Below are positions 46,133-56,515 of a DNA stretch of 64,000 bases, in pieces. The stretch lies in contig NZ_PJRO01000001.1 of assembly GCF_002858745.1 (NCBI RefSeq), positions 1 through 64,000 on the forward strand, in the 5' to 3' direction. This DNA is from Mesorhizobium loti (lineage in GTDB: Bacteria; Pseudomonadota; Alphaproteobacteria; Rhizobiales; Rhizobiaceae). Both the position numbers and the translations under genes were made by a program. Below the pieces are notes generated by a model. It ran no database searches. It saw only the letters and a program-made list of their open reading frames with translations, and was not told the DNA's origin. Position 1 is the first letter of the stretch, and each line of letters begins with the position of its first letter.

Positions 46133-46147
46133 GTCAAGTCGCTTGAC
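46133..46147. promoter_or_regulatory. Palindromic operator copy 4 (upstream of permease operon)
   Basis: GTCAAGTCGCTTGAC, perfect inverted repeat, followed by TTAAAGGAAA. TTGACT within it, 17 bases before TACTGC, could be the -35 box of the permease operon. The site is 160 bases before the first permease start. Confidence 0.75.
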
Positions 46148-46307
46148 TTAAAGGAAAGGCATCGATACTGCGTATCGCAAGGGAAGGTGCTGTGGTCTGC
46201 TCGCGCAGGCTTAAAAAGCTCGGTCAGGACGAGCTGGGCACCAACGAGGAACGGGGGATAACAATGACTGGATCCGGCAAAATGCCTCTTGCGAAGAAAG
46301 GGGTTCG

Positions 46308-47153
46308 ATGAGCCCGCTGTCGTCGCTACGAGCGTCCTATTGGATACTTGTGCTGCCAGCTCTGCTGCTGCTGGCAGCGTTGTATGCCGTGCCCGTTCTC
46401 AGCGTGCTTTGGCTCAGTGTCACGATACCCGAGCCGGGTCTCGCCAACTACGCACAACTGTTCACCAATGAGACTATCGCCCGGGTGCTGGTCGTCACCA
46501 TCCGCGTCTGCCTGATCTCGACCGTCATCACCCTGCTGGCGGGTTACGTGGTCGCCTATGTGCTGATCCACGTCAGCGAACGGCAACGCCAATATCTGCT
46601 GTTTTTTGTATTGTTGCCGTTCTGGCTTTCTGTTCTCGTGCGTTCTTTCGCATGGCTGATCCTTCTTGGACGCCAGGGTGTCGTCAACGACACCCTCATA
46701 AGCCTCGGCATGATCGACCAACCCCTGTCATTGATCCGAAACGAGTTCGGGGTCATTGTTGGCATGGTCCACTACATGCTGCCCTATGCTGTCCTGCCAC
46801 TGTTTGCGGGCATGCGCGGCATTGACGGACGCCTTGTCTTTGCTGCCCGAGGCCTTGGTTTTGGCCCCGTTGGCGCATTTTGGCGCGTGTTTTTTCCGCT
46901 CAGCCTACCAGGCGTTGTCAGTGCTGCCGTGCTGGTCTTTGTGATGTCGCTCGGCTTCTACGTTACCCCCGCAATCCTGGGCGGCGGCAAGACGGTGATG
47001 ATCGCCGAATATATCGCCTTCAATATCCTTGAGAATATCCGCTGGGAACTGGCGACGATGCTGGCATCAGTGCTGTTGATCACGATCTTCGCAATCCTCT
47101 TTGCTGTTTCCAGGTTCTTTGACCTGCGCCGCATGTTTGGAGCTGCCGCATGA
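46308..47153 (+). CDS. Spermidine/putrescine-type ABC permease 1 (PotB-like)
   Basis: 281 residues with six membrane helices. The first helix is WILVLPALLLLAALYAVPVL, a long loop follows, and the EAA motif region reads AARGLGFGPVGAFWRVFFPLSLPGVV. The set is typical of PotB-like permeases paired with PotC. AAGGGG precedes the ATG. It overlaps the second permease by 4 bases. Its ATPase partner is encoded at 38.9 kb. Confidence 0.92.
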   Translation: MSPLSSLRASYWILVLPALLLLAALYAVPVLSVLWLSVTIPEPGLANYAQLFTNETIARVLVVTIRVCLISTVITLLAGYVVAYVLIHVSERQRQYLLFFVLLPFWLSVLVRSFAWLILLGRQGVVNDTLISLGMIDQPLSLIRNEFGVIVGMVHYMLPYAVLPLFAGMRGIDGRLVFAARGLGFGPVGAFWRVFFPLSLPGVVSAAVLVFVMSLGFYVTPAILGGGKTVMIAEYIAFNILENIRWELATMLASVLLITIFAILFAVSRFFDLRRMFGAAA

Positions 47154-47953
47154 GTGATCTGCGCAATAGCCGCTGGTTCGGCGCCACCTTGGCATTGGCG
47201 TGGCTGGTGGCGGTCTATCTGGTGTTACCGATGGTGATTGTGCTGCCCGTATCGGTGACCGATCAGCGCTTCCTGTCGCTGCCGCATCACGCCATATCGT
47301 TCAAGCACTACACGGCGCTGGTTGATAATCCAGTCTGGCTGTCCAGCATCTGGCGCAGCCTTCTGGTTGCAGGTATCTCGACGGTCTTTACAGTCACGCT
47401 TGGGACTCTGGCGGCAATCGGCTGCTGGCGCATCGCATCCCGCTCCTCGGAGATCGTGCGTGCGGTGCTGTTGCTGCCGATGATCGTGCCCTCGATCGTG
47501 CACGCACTCGGTATCTATCGGATGTGGATCAACCTGGACATCATCGATTCTTTTTTCGGCGTCATCCTTGCCCACACCATCACCGGCATTCCTTTTGTTG
47601 TCATCGCCGTCTCAGCAGCGCTGTCCAACTTCGACGTCAAACTTGAGCGCGCGTCACGCAATCTCGGCGCGACGATGTGGCAGACGATGCGTTGGGTCAT
47701 CTTGCCGAACATCGTTCCGGGCATCGGCGCTGGGGCCGTCTTCGCGTTTGTTCATAGCTGGGACGAGATCGTCGTTCTGCTGTTCATCGCCGGGCGCAAG
47801 ATCTATCTGCTGCCACGCGCCATCTGGGACGGCGTTCATGAGAACATCGATCCGACGATCGCGAGTATCGCGACTATCCTCATCATCGTGACCCTGCTGG
47901 TCATGCTTGGCGAGCGTTGGTGGCGCAGCCGGTCAGTTGCTGTCGAAACCTGA
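47150..47953 (+). CDS. Spermidine/putrescine-type ABC permease 2 (PotC-like)
   Basis: 267 residues, six helices (first LALAWLVAVYLVLPMVIVLP). The EAA loop ASRNLGATMWQTMRWVILPNIVPGI is clear, and FVHSWDEIVVLLFIAG matches PotC-type permeases. It overlaps permease 1 (ATGA) and is followed after 62 bases by the deacylase gene, so the three form one operon. Confidence 0.92.
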   Translation: MSDLRNSRWFGATLALAWLVAVYLVLPMVIVLPVSVTDQRFLSLPHHAISFKHYTALVDNPVWLSSIWRSLLVAGISTVFTVTLGTLAAIGCWRIASRSSEIVRAVLLLPMIVPSIVHALGIYRMWINLDIIDSFFGVILAHTITGIPFVVIAVSAALSNFDVKLERASRNLGATMWQTMRWVILPNIVPGIGAGAVFAFVHSWDEIVVLLFIAGRKIYLLPRAIWDGVHENIDPTIASIATILIIVTLLVMLGERWWRSRSVAVET

Positions 47954-48015
47954 CCACCGCCGCAATTGCCGGTTTGTTGATCACCTGGTGCTGGACGGCA
48001 CCGGAACAGGGTAGA

Positions 48016-49158
48016 ATGTCCAGACAAGTTGAAAACATCAGCCTGCTCGCCAGCCACGTCGGAAACTCGCGGACGCTGAAACTTTATCGTTATGGTCAGC
48101 CGGGCGCACGTCCGAAGGCCTATGTCCAAGCATCCCTCCACGCCGACGAGATACCGCCAATGCTGGTTCAGCATCATCTGCTGCGCCTGCTCGACAAAGC
48201 TGAACGCGAAGGCGCTATCAGAGGCGAGATCGTGGTGGTTCCGGTTGCCAATCCGGTCGGCGTTGCACAGGTCATGCACGGGGTTCTGCTTGGCCGGTTT
48301 GATTTCCCGAGCGGCGCCAACGCCAATCGCAATTGGCCGGACCTGTCGATCGGGCTCCTGGAGCGCGTGAGGCCACTTCTGACCGACGATGCGTCAGTGA
48401 ATGTCTCGACCGTTCGTGCCGCAATGGCCGAAATCCTCGCCAGCGCACAGGCGGTCAACGAAATGGCCAGCCTGCGGTTGGCGCTCGCGAACCTAGCCTA
48501 TGACGCAGATATCGTGCTCGACCTTCATTGCGACATGGAGGCTCTGCCGCATCTGTTCATGCACGCCGCGCATTGGCCCGCCGGTGCCGATCTTGCGGCA
48601 GAGGTTGGCAGCCAAGCAACCATGTTGACCGATATTGCGGGCAACGGAACCTTTGAACATGCTTTTGCCGCGCCATGGATCAAGCTGGTCGCAGCGCTGG
48701 AAGGCTCACATCCTTTGCCGCTCGGGTGTTTTGCGGCGACGATGGAATACCGGGGATCGGCCGACGTCGACGATAGCTTTGCGGTTCCAGATGCCCAGGC
48801 ACTGTTCCGTTTCCTGCAGCGGCGCGGTCTGATCGGCGGATCGCCTGACGCTTTGTCGGAATTGGCGGCGCCGGCTCGCTTGGCAGCCTGCTGCGACACG
48901 TTGCGGGCGCCTGTCGCTGGTATCATCGCCTACAGGAAAGCACTCGGCTCCACCGTGAAACGCGGCGAAGTCATCGCGGAACTGGTCGACCCGCTTGCCG
49001 ACGACCCGGAACAAGCGCGCCAGCCAATCGTTACTGAAACTGACGGGATCGTCCTCTCCCGCAGGCTCGACCGGCTGGTGCAACCTGGTCGTATCGTCGC
49101 TCGCGTGTTTGGTGAGCATCCCCTGCCATATCGGAAGGGCCTTCTTCTTGACGATTAA
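48016..49158 (+). CDS. Succinylglutamate desuccinylase / aspartoacylase-family Zn deacylase
   Basis: About 380 residues. AYVQASLHADEIPPMLV holds the Zn-binding His and Glu (HxxE), VVPVANPVGVAQ, FPSGANANRNWPDL and IVLDLHCD the rest of the M14-like active site; the last third resembles the beta-domain with LRAPVAGIIAYRKALGSTVKRG, written in family order. Such enzymes release amino acids from N-acyl derivatives. It is the third gene of the permease operon, so it probably hydrolyses the imported compound. The ATG at 48016 has AGGG upstream. Confidence 0.88.
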   Translation: MSRQVENISLLASHVGNSRTLKLYRYGQPGARPKAYVQASLHADEIPPMLVQHHLLRLLDKAEREGAIRGEIVVVPVANPVGVAQVMHGVLLGRFDFPSGANANRNWPDLSIGLLERVRPLLTDDASVNVSTVRAAMAEILASAQAVNEMASLRLALANLAYDADIVLDLHCDMEALPHLFMHAAHWPAGADLAAEVGSQATMLTDIAGNGTFEHAFAAPWIKLVAALEGSHPLPLGCFAATMEYRGSADVDDSFAVPDAQALFRFLQRRGLIGGSPDALSELAAPARLAACCDTLRAPVAGIIAYRKALGSTVKRGEVIAELVDPLADDPEQARQPIVTETDGIVLSRRLDRLVQPGRIVARVFGEHPLPYRKGLLLDD

Positions 49159-49399
49159 TGCCATGTTCCAAGCGCTCGTCCTTCGTGCGATATCCGCTGG
49201 CATTATCAGCCAAACGGCCAACTTAACGGCGCGAAATGGAAGGTCCGTTTTCGCGGCATGGTGGTTCTGGCTGCGACAACTTCCGCCAAGGAAAACGCGG
49301 CAATCGCACAATGGCTTTCAGATCTTCGTCTTGCGCGGCACGCTCCCATCCTCGAGCGCTTTGAGCGCGCACGGGATGCGGGGGGAACTGAAGCCCGAT

Positions 49400-49630
49400 T
49401 GCGATCCACAATCGCTGGCCGAAACAAAACATCGCCAACCCGCTTGCTGCAATTTTCTCGGCTGCGCTGATGTTGCGTCTTACGTTCGACTTGGAAGATC
49501 AGGCGCAGCGAATAGAGCGGGCTGTGCGCAAGGCCCTGGCGAAAGGCTGCCGCACCACCGACATCGCCGAATCCGGAACGCAGCCGATCGGAACACGCGA
49601 GATGGGCGACGCGATTGTGGCCGAACTTCA
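49400..49630 (+). pseudogene. 3-isopropylmalate dehydrogenase (leuB) C-terminal fragment
   Basis: [19 protein letters not shown], then [25 protein letters not shown], is the family's C-terminal end. The frame is broken just before it: IAGRN and IANPL are separated by five extra bases (a repeat of AAAAC near 49427). No upstream leuB sequence is present in 49159-49400, where nothing is recognised, and none follows. It is a fragment left by rearrangement. Confidence 0.75.
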
Positions 49631-49885
49631 TGGCGAAGGCTGCTTGCGGGCAGCGCTACCTGCTGAATGGCCGACTTGCGGGCGGAAAGCTGCTTGTCCG
49701 AGAAGTCCCATTGCTGCCGCGAGATTCAATCGACGCAGCCCCGCACGAGCGAGCCCGCAATTTGGCTTTCGAAACAGAGACGCCTGGATTTTTTGATCCA
49801 AGGTTGCCTCCGCCGCGTAGATATGGCGGAAGATCATTTCTCAGCCTGTCCGTGGCTGGGAATTCAAACGCTGAAAGCGAGTCGC

Positions 49886-50386
49886 ATGGACGCAAGGGTA
49901 AGCCACAAAGCATCACCGGTATGGCTGAGGGCCTCGATCTCAGTGCTTCCGGTGATTATGGCATCTCTGCTGGGCCAGTGGGCGACCTATCCCAACATCG
50001 CCACATGGTACGCAGGGTTGATCAAGCCGTCCTTCAACCCGCCGAACTGGATCTTTGCCCCAGTCTGGACCACGCTTTACGTGCTGATGGCTTACGCGGT
50101 CTGGCGTGTGCTCAGGGGCGCCGGCAAACTTGGCGAGCGCCGTGTCGCGCTGACGCTTTTCTTCGTCCAGCTGGCGCTCAATGCGCTCTGGTCATGGCTG
50201 TTCTTCGGGCTGCACAACCCGCTTGCGGGGTTGCTCAACATCATCCCTCAGTTGCTGATCATTGTTGCGACGATCCTCCGCTTCCGCAGGCTCGATTCCC
50301 TCGCAGCCTGGTGCCTGGTGCCGCTGGCGGCCTGGGTGGCGTTTGCCGTTCTGTTGAACGCCGAGATCTGGCGCCTGAACGGTTAG
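49886..50386 (+). CDS. tspO: TspO/MBR-family membrane protein
   Basis: About 166 residues, five membrane helices. WYAGLIKPSFNPPNWIFAPVWTTLYVLMA (in family order) and NALWSWLFFGLHNPLAGL are TspO signatures; the Trp/Pro-rich loop after helix 1 binds tetrapyrroles in characterised members. TspO proteins bind or help export porphyrins and respond to light and oxygen in alphaproteobacteria. The ATG at 49886 is chosen; the frame is open to 49667 without support. A light-sensing BLUF gene lies 14 kb away, but no link is shown. Confidence 0.92.
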   Translation: MDARVSHKASPVWLRASISVLPVIMASLLGQWATYPNIATWYAGLIKPSFNPPNWIFAPVWTTLYVLMAYAVWRVLRGAGKLGERRVALTLFFVQLALNALWSWLFFGLHNPLAGLLNIIPQLLIIVATILRFRRLDSLAAWCLVPLAAWVAFAVLLNAEIWRLNG

Positions 50387-50476
50387 GAAGCATCCGATAC
50401 ACGATGGCAGCGAGCCAGCTCCGCTGCTCGTGTCTCCGCCAGCCGTCAATTGACTGACTAGAGCCCCAGATTCCGG

Positions 50477-50755
50477 CTATTGGATCGCGATAACCCCGTC
50501 GATGGCGCGCCATTCCGAAGGACGGATCAGATGTTGGTGGGCGATGCGTACCGAATGAAGCGGACCTTCCAGTTGACGTTCCCAGTATCCGAGGAACTCT
50601 TTCAATTCAGGGAAATGCGGCGCAAGGTCGTATTCCTGCCAGACATAGAGCTGCAGCAGACTGGGATGATCGGGCAAGCAGTAGTGGATTTCTGCCGTGG
50701 TCAGGCCATATCCTTCCATCTGTCGCCGGAATTGCTTGCTCGCGGTGGCAACCAT
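50477..50755 (-). CDS. usg: Usg family protein
   Basis: About 92 residues. YGLTTAEIHYCLPDHPSLLQ, LYVWQEYDLAPHFPEL and FLGYWERQLEGPLHSVRIAHQ match the Usg family, small proteins of unknown function conserved in Rhizobiales. GGGAGGA precedes the ATG at 50755; an extension to 50980 is not supported. It is divergent from groES. Confidence 0.92.
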   Translation of the reverse strand: MVATASKQFRRQMEGYGLTTAEIHYCLPDHPSLLQLYVWQEYDLAPHFPELKEFLGYWERQLEGPLHSVRIAHQHLIRPSEWRAIDGVIAIQ

Positions 50756-51080
50756 ATTTCGTCCTCCCTGCTTGTAACCCATCCAGAGCGACGTTCCGTT
50801 CCGACCGCCTGGACCCAAGATCTGAATAGTTTTGACGCGAGCGGGCACGAATTCAAGATCGAACAACCGCACCGTTGCAATTTTGCTCTTCGTTTTCAGC
50901 GCACTAGTGATTTGCGCCGGGCTTCCCAAAAAAATTTCTGAGCGCCTCTTGAAACTGGAAAATCGCAAAATTAGTTCCATTTGCGCGTGATGCCTTTTTG
51001 GGTTGCGCGTCCCCGCTCCGGCCCGCCCGGTCCGGAGTGGAGGAACCTCTCACAATCTGTTTGTCCTGAAGGAGAACGAT

Positions 51081-51395
51081 ATGACGTTCCGTCCATTGCA
51101 TGACCGTATCCTGGTCCGCCGCGTCGAAGTCGAGGAAAAGACGGCTGGTGGCATCATCATCCCTGATACCGCAAAGGAGAAGCCGCAGGAGGGCGAGGTC
51201 GTCGCCGTTGGCTCTGGTGCGCGCGACGAAAGCGGCAAGCTCGTGGAGCTCGACCTCAAGGTCGGTGACCGCATCCTGTTCGGCAAATGGTCCGGCACGG
51301 AAATCAAGCTCAGCGGCGAAGATCTTCTCATCATGAAGGAAAGTGACGTGATGGGCGTGATCGAGGTGAGCGCGACGCTGCAGAAAGCGGCGTAG
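51081..51395 (+). CDS. groES: Co-chaperonin GroES
   Basis: 104 residues, standard length. [28 protein letters not shown] (family order) includes the mobile loop that binds GroEL, and [15 protein letters not shown] is the conserved end. AAGGAGA precedes the ATG. It forms the heptameric lid of GroEL. No CIRCE inverted repeat is seen upstream; a CTTGAAA string at 50948 may be part of a heat-shock sigma promoter but lacks a good -10 at normal spacing. A GC hairpin (51016-51037) lies in the leader. Confidence 0.97.
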   Translation: MTFRPLHDRILVRRVEVEEKTAGGIIIPDTAKEKPQEGEVVAVGSGARDESGKLVELDLKVGDRILFGKWSGTEIKLSGEDLLIMKESDVMGVIEVSATLQKAA

Positions 51396-51433
51396 GACTG
51401 TCACTCAACAAGTCAAAGAAAACTGCCTATTGA

Positions 51434-53074
<1,641 letters not shown>

Positions 53075-53086
53075 GCCATTGGCACA

Positions 53087-53116
53087 TGCCTGCCTCCGCT
53101 CGCGCGGAGGCAGGCA
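53087..53116 (+). terminator. Strong GC hairpin after groEL
   Basis: A 13-bp perfect stem (TGCCTGCCTCCGC / GCGGAGGCAGGCA) with a 4-base loop, 12 bases past the groEL stop. No T-tract follows, so it may act as an attenuator or 3'-end stabiliser before the small downstream gene. Confidence 0.6.
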
Positions 53117-53138
53117 GAGTCGAGATGAGGTGATCTCC

Positions 53139-53354
53139 ATGAATGCTATGACCGGTTCGCCATTCGTTTCGGCACCGACGCACGAGGCAAGTGAATTCCT
53201 CAACTATGAATTGGAATGCCGCGCCGTTCTGAAGCCGCTGCTTGCCAGTCTGCTGGACAAGGCGGAGGCCGCGGGTTGGGCTCGGCGCACCGCGGCGTCG
53301 ACCCTGATGTATCTGGCAGCGCAACATGTTTCGGAGGCGTCGAAACGAAAGTAG
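53139..53354 (+). CDS. Small conserved-looking protein downstream of groEL
   Basis: 71 residues, mostly helical (EASEFLNYELECRAVLKPLL, then LLDKAEAAGWARRTAASTLM). A strong GAGGTGAT ribosome binding site precedes the ATG. I do not recognise a characterised family. Position suggests co-transcription with groESL past the hairpin, perhaps at reduced level. Confidence 0.65.
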   Translation: MNAMTGSPFVSAPTHEASEFLNYELECRAVLKPLLASLLDKAEAAGWARRTAASTLMYLAAQHVSEASKRK

Positions 53355-53673
53355 GCTGACAAATCCCAAGAAAAATAGGCGCGGCAGCGTCGCTTGACGT
53401 CCTGCTCCTGACCCGCTCGGCTGGCCGGGCGGGTCTGATCAAAAGCATCCCTGACGGGTTGCTTCATTCGTTCCTGGTAGCTGCTTCATGCGAAGACGCT
53501 GCCTCAGTCGGCTCGATTTCAGCAACCCGGGCACCGATCAGTAAATGCCCTTGGCTCCGCAGCCTCGTTCGCACGTCAAACGCGCCGGGTATGGCTTATA
53601 CCCATCGCGTGAACTGCCGCTGCGAAGCCTGCGGACTTGAAAGGCCTAGGCTCTTTTTGCATCCCGAGGGAAA
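53355..53673. other. Intergenic region, no gene recognised
   Basis: About 320 bases between convergent genes. No frame with coding signs and no clear terminator with T-tract was seen. Confidence 0.4.
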
Positions 53674-55989
53674 CTAACCTGTTGCGGACCGCAGCGAGTG
53701 GACATCAGGTAAAAGAGCCGATTGATCGATGTATCTGGCGAGATACGGTCCGGTTACCGACTGCTCGGCTTGAAGCATATCGCTCGGCGGACCTTCGAAG
53801 ATGACCTTGCCCCCTCGCCTGCCTGCGCCAGGCCCCACCTCTACGACCCAGTCGGCTTTCGCGATCACCTCGAGGTTGTGCTCGATGACAACCAGCGACT
53901 TGCCGTTTTCAATCAGTTCGTCGAACAGGCTCAGCAAACGGTCGACATCGCTCATGTGCAGTCCGGAAGTCGGCTCGTCCAGAAGATAAATTTCGCCTTC
54001 ACGGCCAAGCTCGTCCGCCAGACGCAAACGCTGCCGCTCGCCTCCCGACAGCGAATTCAGTTGTTGGCCGAGTGGCATATAGCCCAGCCCAACCCGGACC
54101 ATGCGACGCAAAGACGCCGCGATGTTTTCGTAGTCAGCAAAGACCGAAACCGCGTCCTCTGCCGTCAGGCCTGCGACGTCGGCAATGCTCTGGCCGTTGA
54201 CCTTCACCGCCCTGGCCTCGTCCGAGTAGCCGGTTCCCTGACAGGCTTCGCATTCTGTCTCCGCGGCGTCCATGAATGCCAGGTCGGTGCGAATTGTGCC
54301 GAGCCCGCGACAGACCGGGCACGCGCCGGCCGAATTGCTGCTGAAGGCGCCCGCCGCCTTTCCGCTGGCCTTGGCGAAAATGGCGCGGATATGATCCTGG
54401 ACGCCCAGATAGGTCGCCGGACTTGAGCGGCGTGAGCCTCCAAGCCCGCTTTGGTCAATGCAGATGATTTCTGGATAACGGCGCACCAGCACCTCGCGCG
54501 CCAGGGTGCTCTTGCCGGAGCCGGCGACTCCGGCGATGACGGTCAACACGCCAAGCGGAATATCGACGCTGACCCCATCTAGATTGCGGACCGTTGCGCC
54601 GCGAACGGCAAGGCTGCCGGTGGGCGTTCGCGCTGCAGGGCGCAATATCCTTGGCTTGGAGAACGCCCTTGCGGTCGTCGTCGTCGCGCGGCGCAGCTCG
54701 GCAAGCGTTCCCTGGAAGACGATCCGACCGCCGGCGCGGCCGGCGCCTTCGCCGACATCGACAATGTGATCGGCGATGGCGATAACATCTGGATCGTGCT
54801 CCACCACGAGCACGCTGTTTCCCTTGTCTCGAAGCCTGATCAGCAATTCTGTCACCTGATGCACGTCGCGTGGATGCAGACCGGTGCTCGGCTCATCGAA
54901 GATATATGCGATGTCGGACAGGCTGCTGCCGAGATGCCGGACCATTTTTACCCGCTGCGACTCGCCGCCCGACAGCGTCGGCGTCTCGCGGTCCAGGCTG
55001 AGATAGTCCAGTCCCAGCCCAATCATTGCTCCCAGTCTTTCGATCAGGGCGGCAACCACTGCAGTGGTTTCGGGTTGTGAGAGTTGCCGCAGGAACCCGA
55101 TCAGTTCGTCCAGGCTCATCGCACTGCATTCAGCGATGTTACGGCCGTCTATGCGGCTGTTGAGCACTTCCGGCTTCAAACGGGCCCCGTGACAAGCGGG
55201 GCACGGCCCTTGCGTCAGCACGCGGCGCAATGCCTGGCGGTCGGCGTCACTCAGCGCCGTTAGCTCCTTGTTCAGATATGTCCGACGAAAACGCGGAAGC
55301 ACGCCTTCATAGGTCGATCCCTTATGCCAGCCCGGCAACGGCTTCGTTATTCGCACGCCGGCGCCGTCAGTCAGCAGACGCCATTCGACGTCGGAATAGT
55401 CTCCCAGCGGTTTGTCGTTGTCGAAAAGTCCGCTCAAAGCATAACGTCGCCAGCGATAGCCGCCGACATGCCATGCGGGAAATCGGAAAGGCCCTTCATT
55501 CATCGTGCGCGTGCGATCAATCAGTGCATCGAGATCGACGGTGTCCACCTTGCCGAGCCCCTCACAGGCCGGGCACATTCCTTCCAGATTATTGAACGAA
55601 TACACGGCCGCTTCGCCGACATGCGGTTGTCCAATCCGGGAAAACAGCAGACGCAGCAGCGCAAAGATGTCGGTCGCTGTGCCCACCGTGGAACGCGCAT
55701 TGCCGCCCAGGCGCTTCTGATCCACCAGGATGGATACCGGCAGGTTGGCCAGCCTGTCCGCTTCGGGCTGCCCGAAATGCGGCAGCCGGTGGCGAACAAA
55801 GGTGCTGTAGGTCTCGTTCAACTGCCGCTGGGACTCGGCGGCGATCGTATCGAAAACAAGCGAAGATTTGCCCGAGCCCGAAACACCCGTAAACACGACG
55901 ATCTCATGCTTGGGAATGCGCAGCGTCACATCGCGCAGGTTGTTGGTCCGCGCCCGGACGATTTCCATCGGTTGGGTCTGATGCTTCAT
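53674..55989 (-). CDS. UvrA-like ABC ATPase (short paralogue)
   Basis: About 771 residues, shorter than UvrA (~950). Two ABC modules are present: Walker A GVSGSGKSSL and VAGSGKSTL, signatures TLSGGESQR and SLSGGERQR, and Walker B IFDEPSTGLH and LLDEPTSGLH. Zn-type Cys pairs occur (CPACEGLG, CPACHGARL, CPVCRGLG, CEACQGTGY). The region that contacts UvrB near the N-terminus appears reduced, so it may not act in standard excision repair; related short forms are linked to drug or antibiotic self-resistance. No strong ribosome binding site precedes the ATG at 55989; the frame is open to 56157. Confidence 0.88.
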   Translation of the reverse strand: MKHQTQPMEIVRARTNNLRDVTLRIPKHEIVVFTGVSGSGKSSLVFDTIAAESQRQLNETYSTFVRHRLPHFGQPEADRLANLPVSILVDQKRLGGNARSTVGTATDIFALLRLLFSRIGQPHVGEAAVYSFNNLEGMCPACEGLGKVDTVDLDALIDRTRTMNEGPFRFPAWHVGGYRWRRYALSGLFDNDKPLGDYSDVEWRLLTDGAGVRITKPLPGWHKGSTYEGVLPRFRRTYLNKELTALSDADRQALRRVLTQGPCPACHGARLKPEVLNSRIDGRNIAECSAMSLDELIGFLRQLSQPETTAVVAALIERLGAMIGLGLDYLSLDRETPTLSGGESQRVKMVRHLGSSLSDIAYIFDEPSTGLHPRDVHQVTELLIRLRDKGNSVLVVEHDPDVIAIADHIVDVGEGAGRAGGRIVFQGTLAELRRATTTTARAFSKPRILRPAARTPTGSLAVRGATVRNLDGVSVDIPLGVLTVIAGVAGSGKSTLAREVLVRRYPEIICIDQSGLGGSRRSSPATYLGVQDHIRAIFAKASGKAAGAFSSNSAGACPVCRGLGTIRTDLAFMDAAETECEACQGTGYSDEARAVKVNGQSIADVAGLTAEDAVSVFADYENIAASLRRMVRVGLGYMPLGQQLNSLSGGERQRLRLADELGREGEIYLLDEPTSGLHMSDVDRLLSLFDELIENGKSLVVIEHNLEVIAKADWVVEVGPGAGRRGGKVIFEGPPSDMLQAEQSVTGPYLARYIDQSALLPDVHSLRSATG

Positions 55990-56210
55990 CGGGGTGTAAT
56001 GCGACCGCGACGGCAATGGTTCCTGGAGACGGAATGCACTGCTGACATCAAAAGCCGTTTGCGAGGGTGGATTTGCGACTGGCAGATTTCCCTGGCCGAT
56101 CGCTCTCCTTTCCACCCGTCGGCAGTGTGTCCCTACTTCCGTCCTCGTTCCCCCCACCCCACAACGCGCGCTGGATCAGGTTGCACTTGCGTTTGCGTGG
56201 AATGAGGTCG

Positions 56211-56477
56211 ATGTCGCTGACGCGTTTGGCCCCGATGGAAAGCGAGCAGGGGTGCGTTCCGTTAGAGGCGGTCGGCACGAGGCTCGCCAGTCTGGCCTCC
56301 GACTTCGATCTCCGCACTTTCGGCTTTCGCAAGCTGAGCGATCTGGTGCGCAAGACCAATGCCTTCGAAACCGATCATCCCAAGGGAGGGACCTTGGGCA
56401 TCGGGATCAGGCCGAACGCGCCGGTGCGAGTGCCCGGCGCTGGAATGCATCCAGCATCGTCGCGTCGGAGACCATAG
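56211..56477 (+). pseudogene. Fragment with LOTUS/OST-HTH-like domain
   Basis: The translated stretch VPLEAVGTRLASL, DFDLRTFGFRKLSDLV and TLGIGIRPN matches the OST-HTH/LOTUS domain found at the C-terminus of bacterial NYN-nuclease proteins. No NYN domain, start codon with ribosome binding site, or upstream part is present; bases 56158-56210 show nothing. It is probably the surviving 3' end of such a gene. Confidence 0.5.
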
Positions 56478-56515
56478 GTGAACCGATATCCATACCTGTC
56501 AGTGCGACGAATGAG

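Noticed and set aside
50981..51080. CIRCE element before groES
   Set aside because: No TTAGCACTC/GAGTGCTAA inverted repeat is present; only a weak CTTGAAA string was seen.
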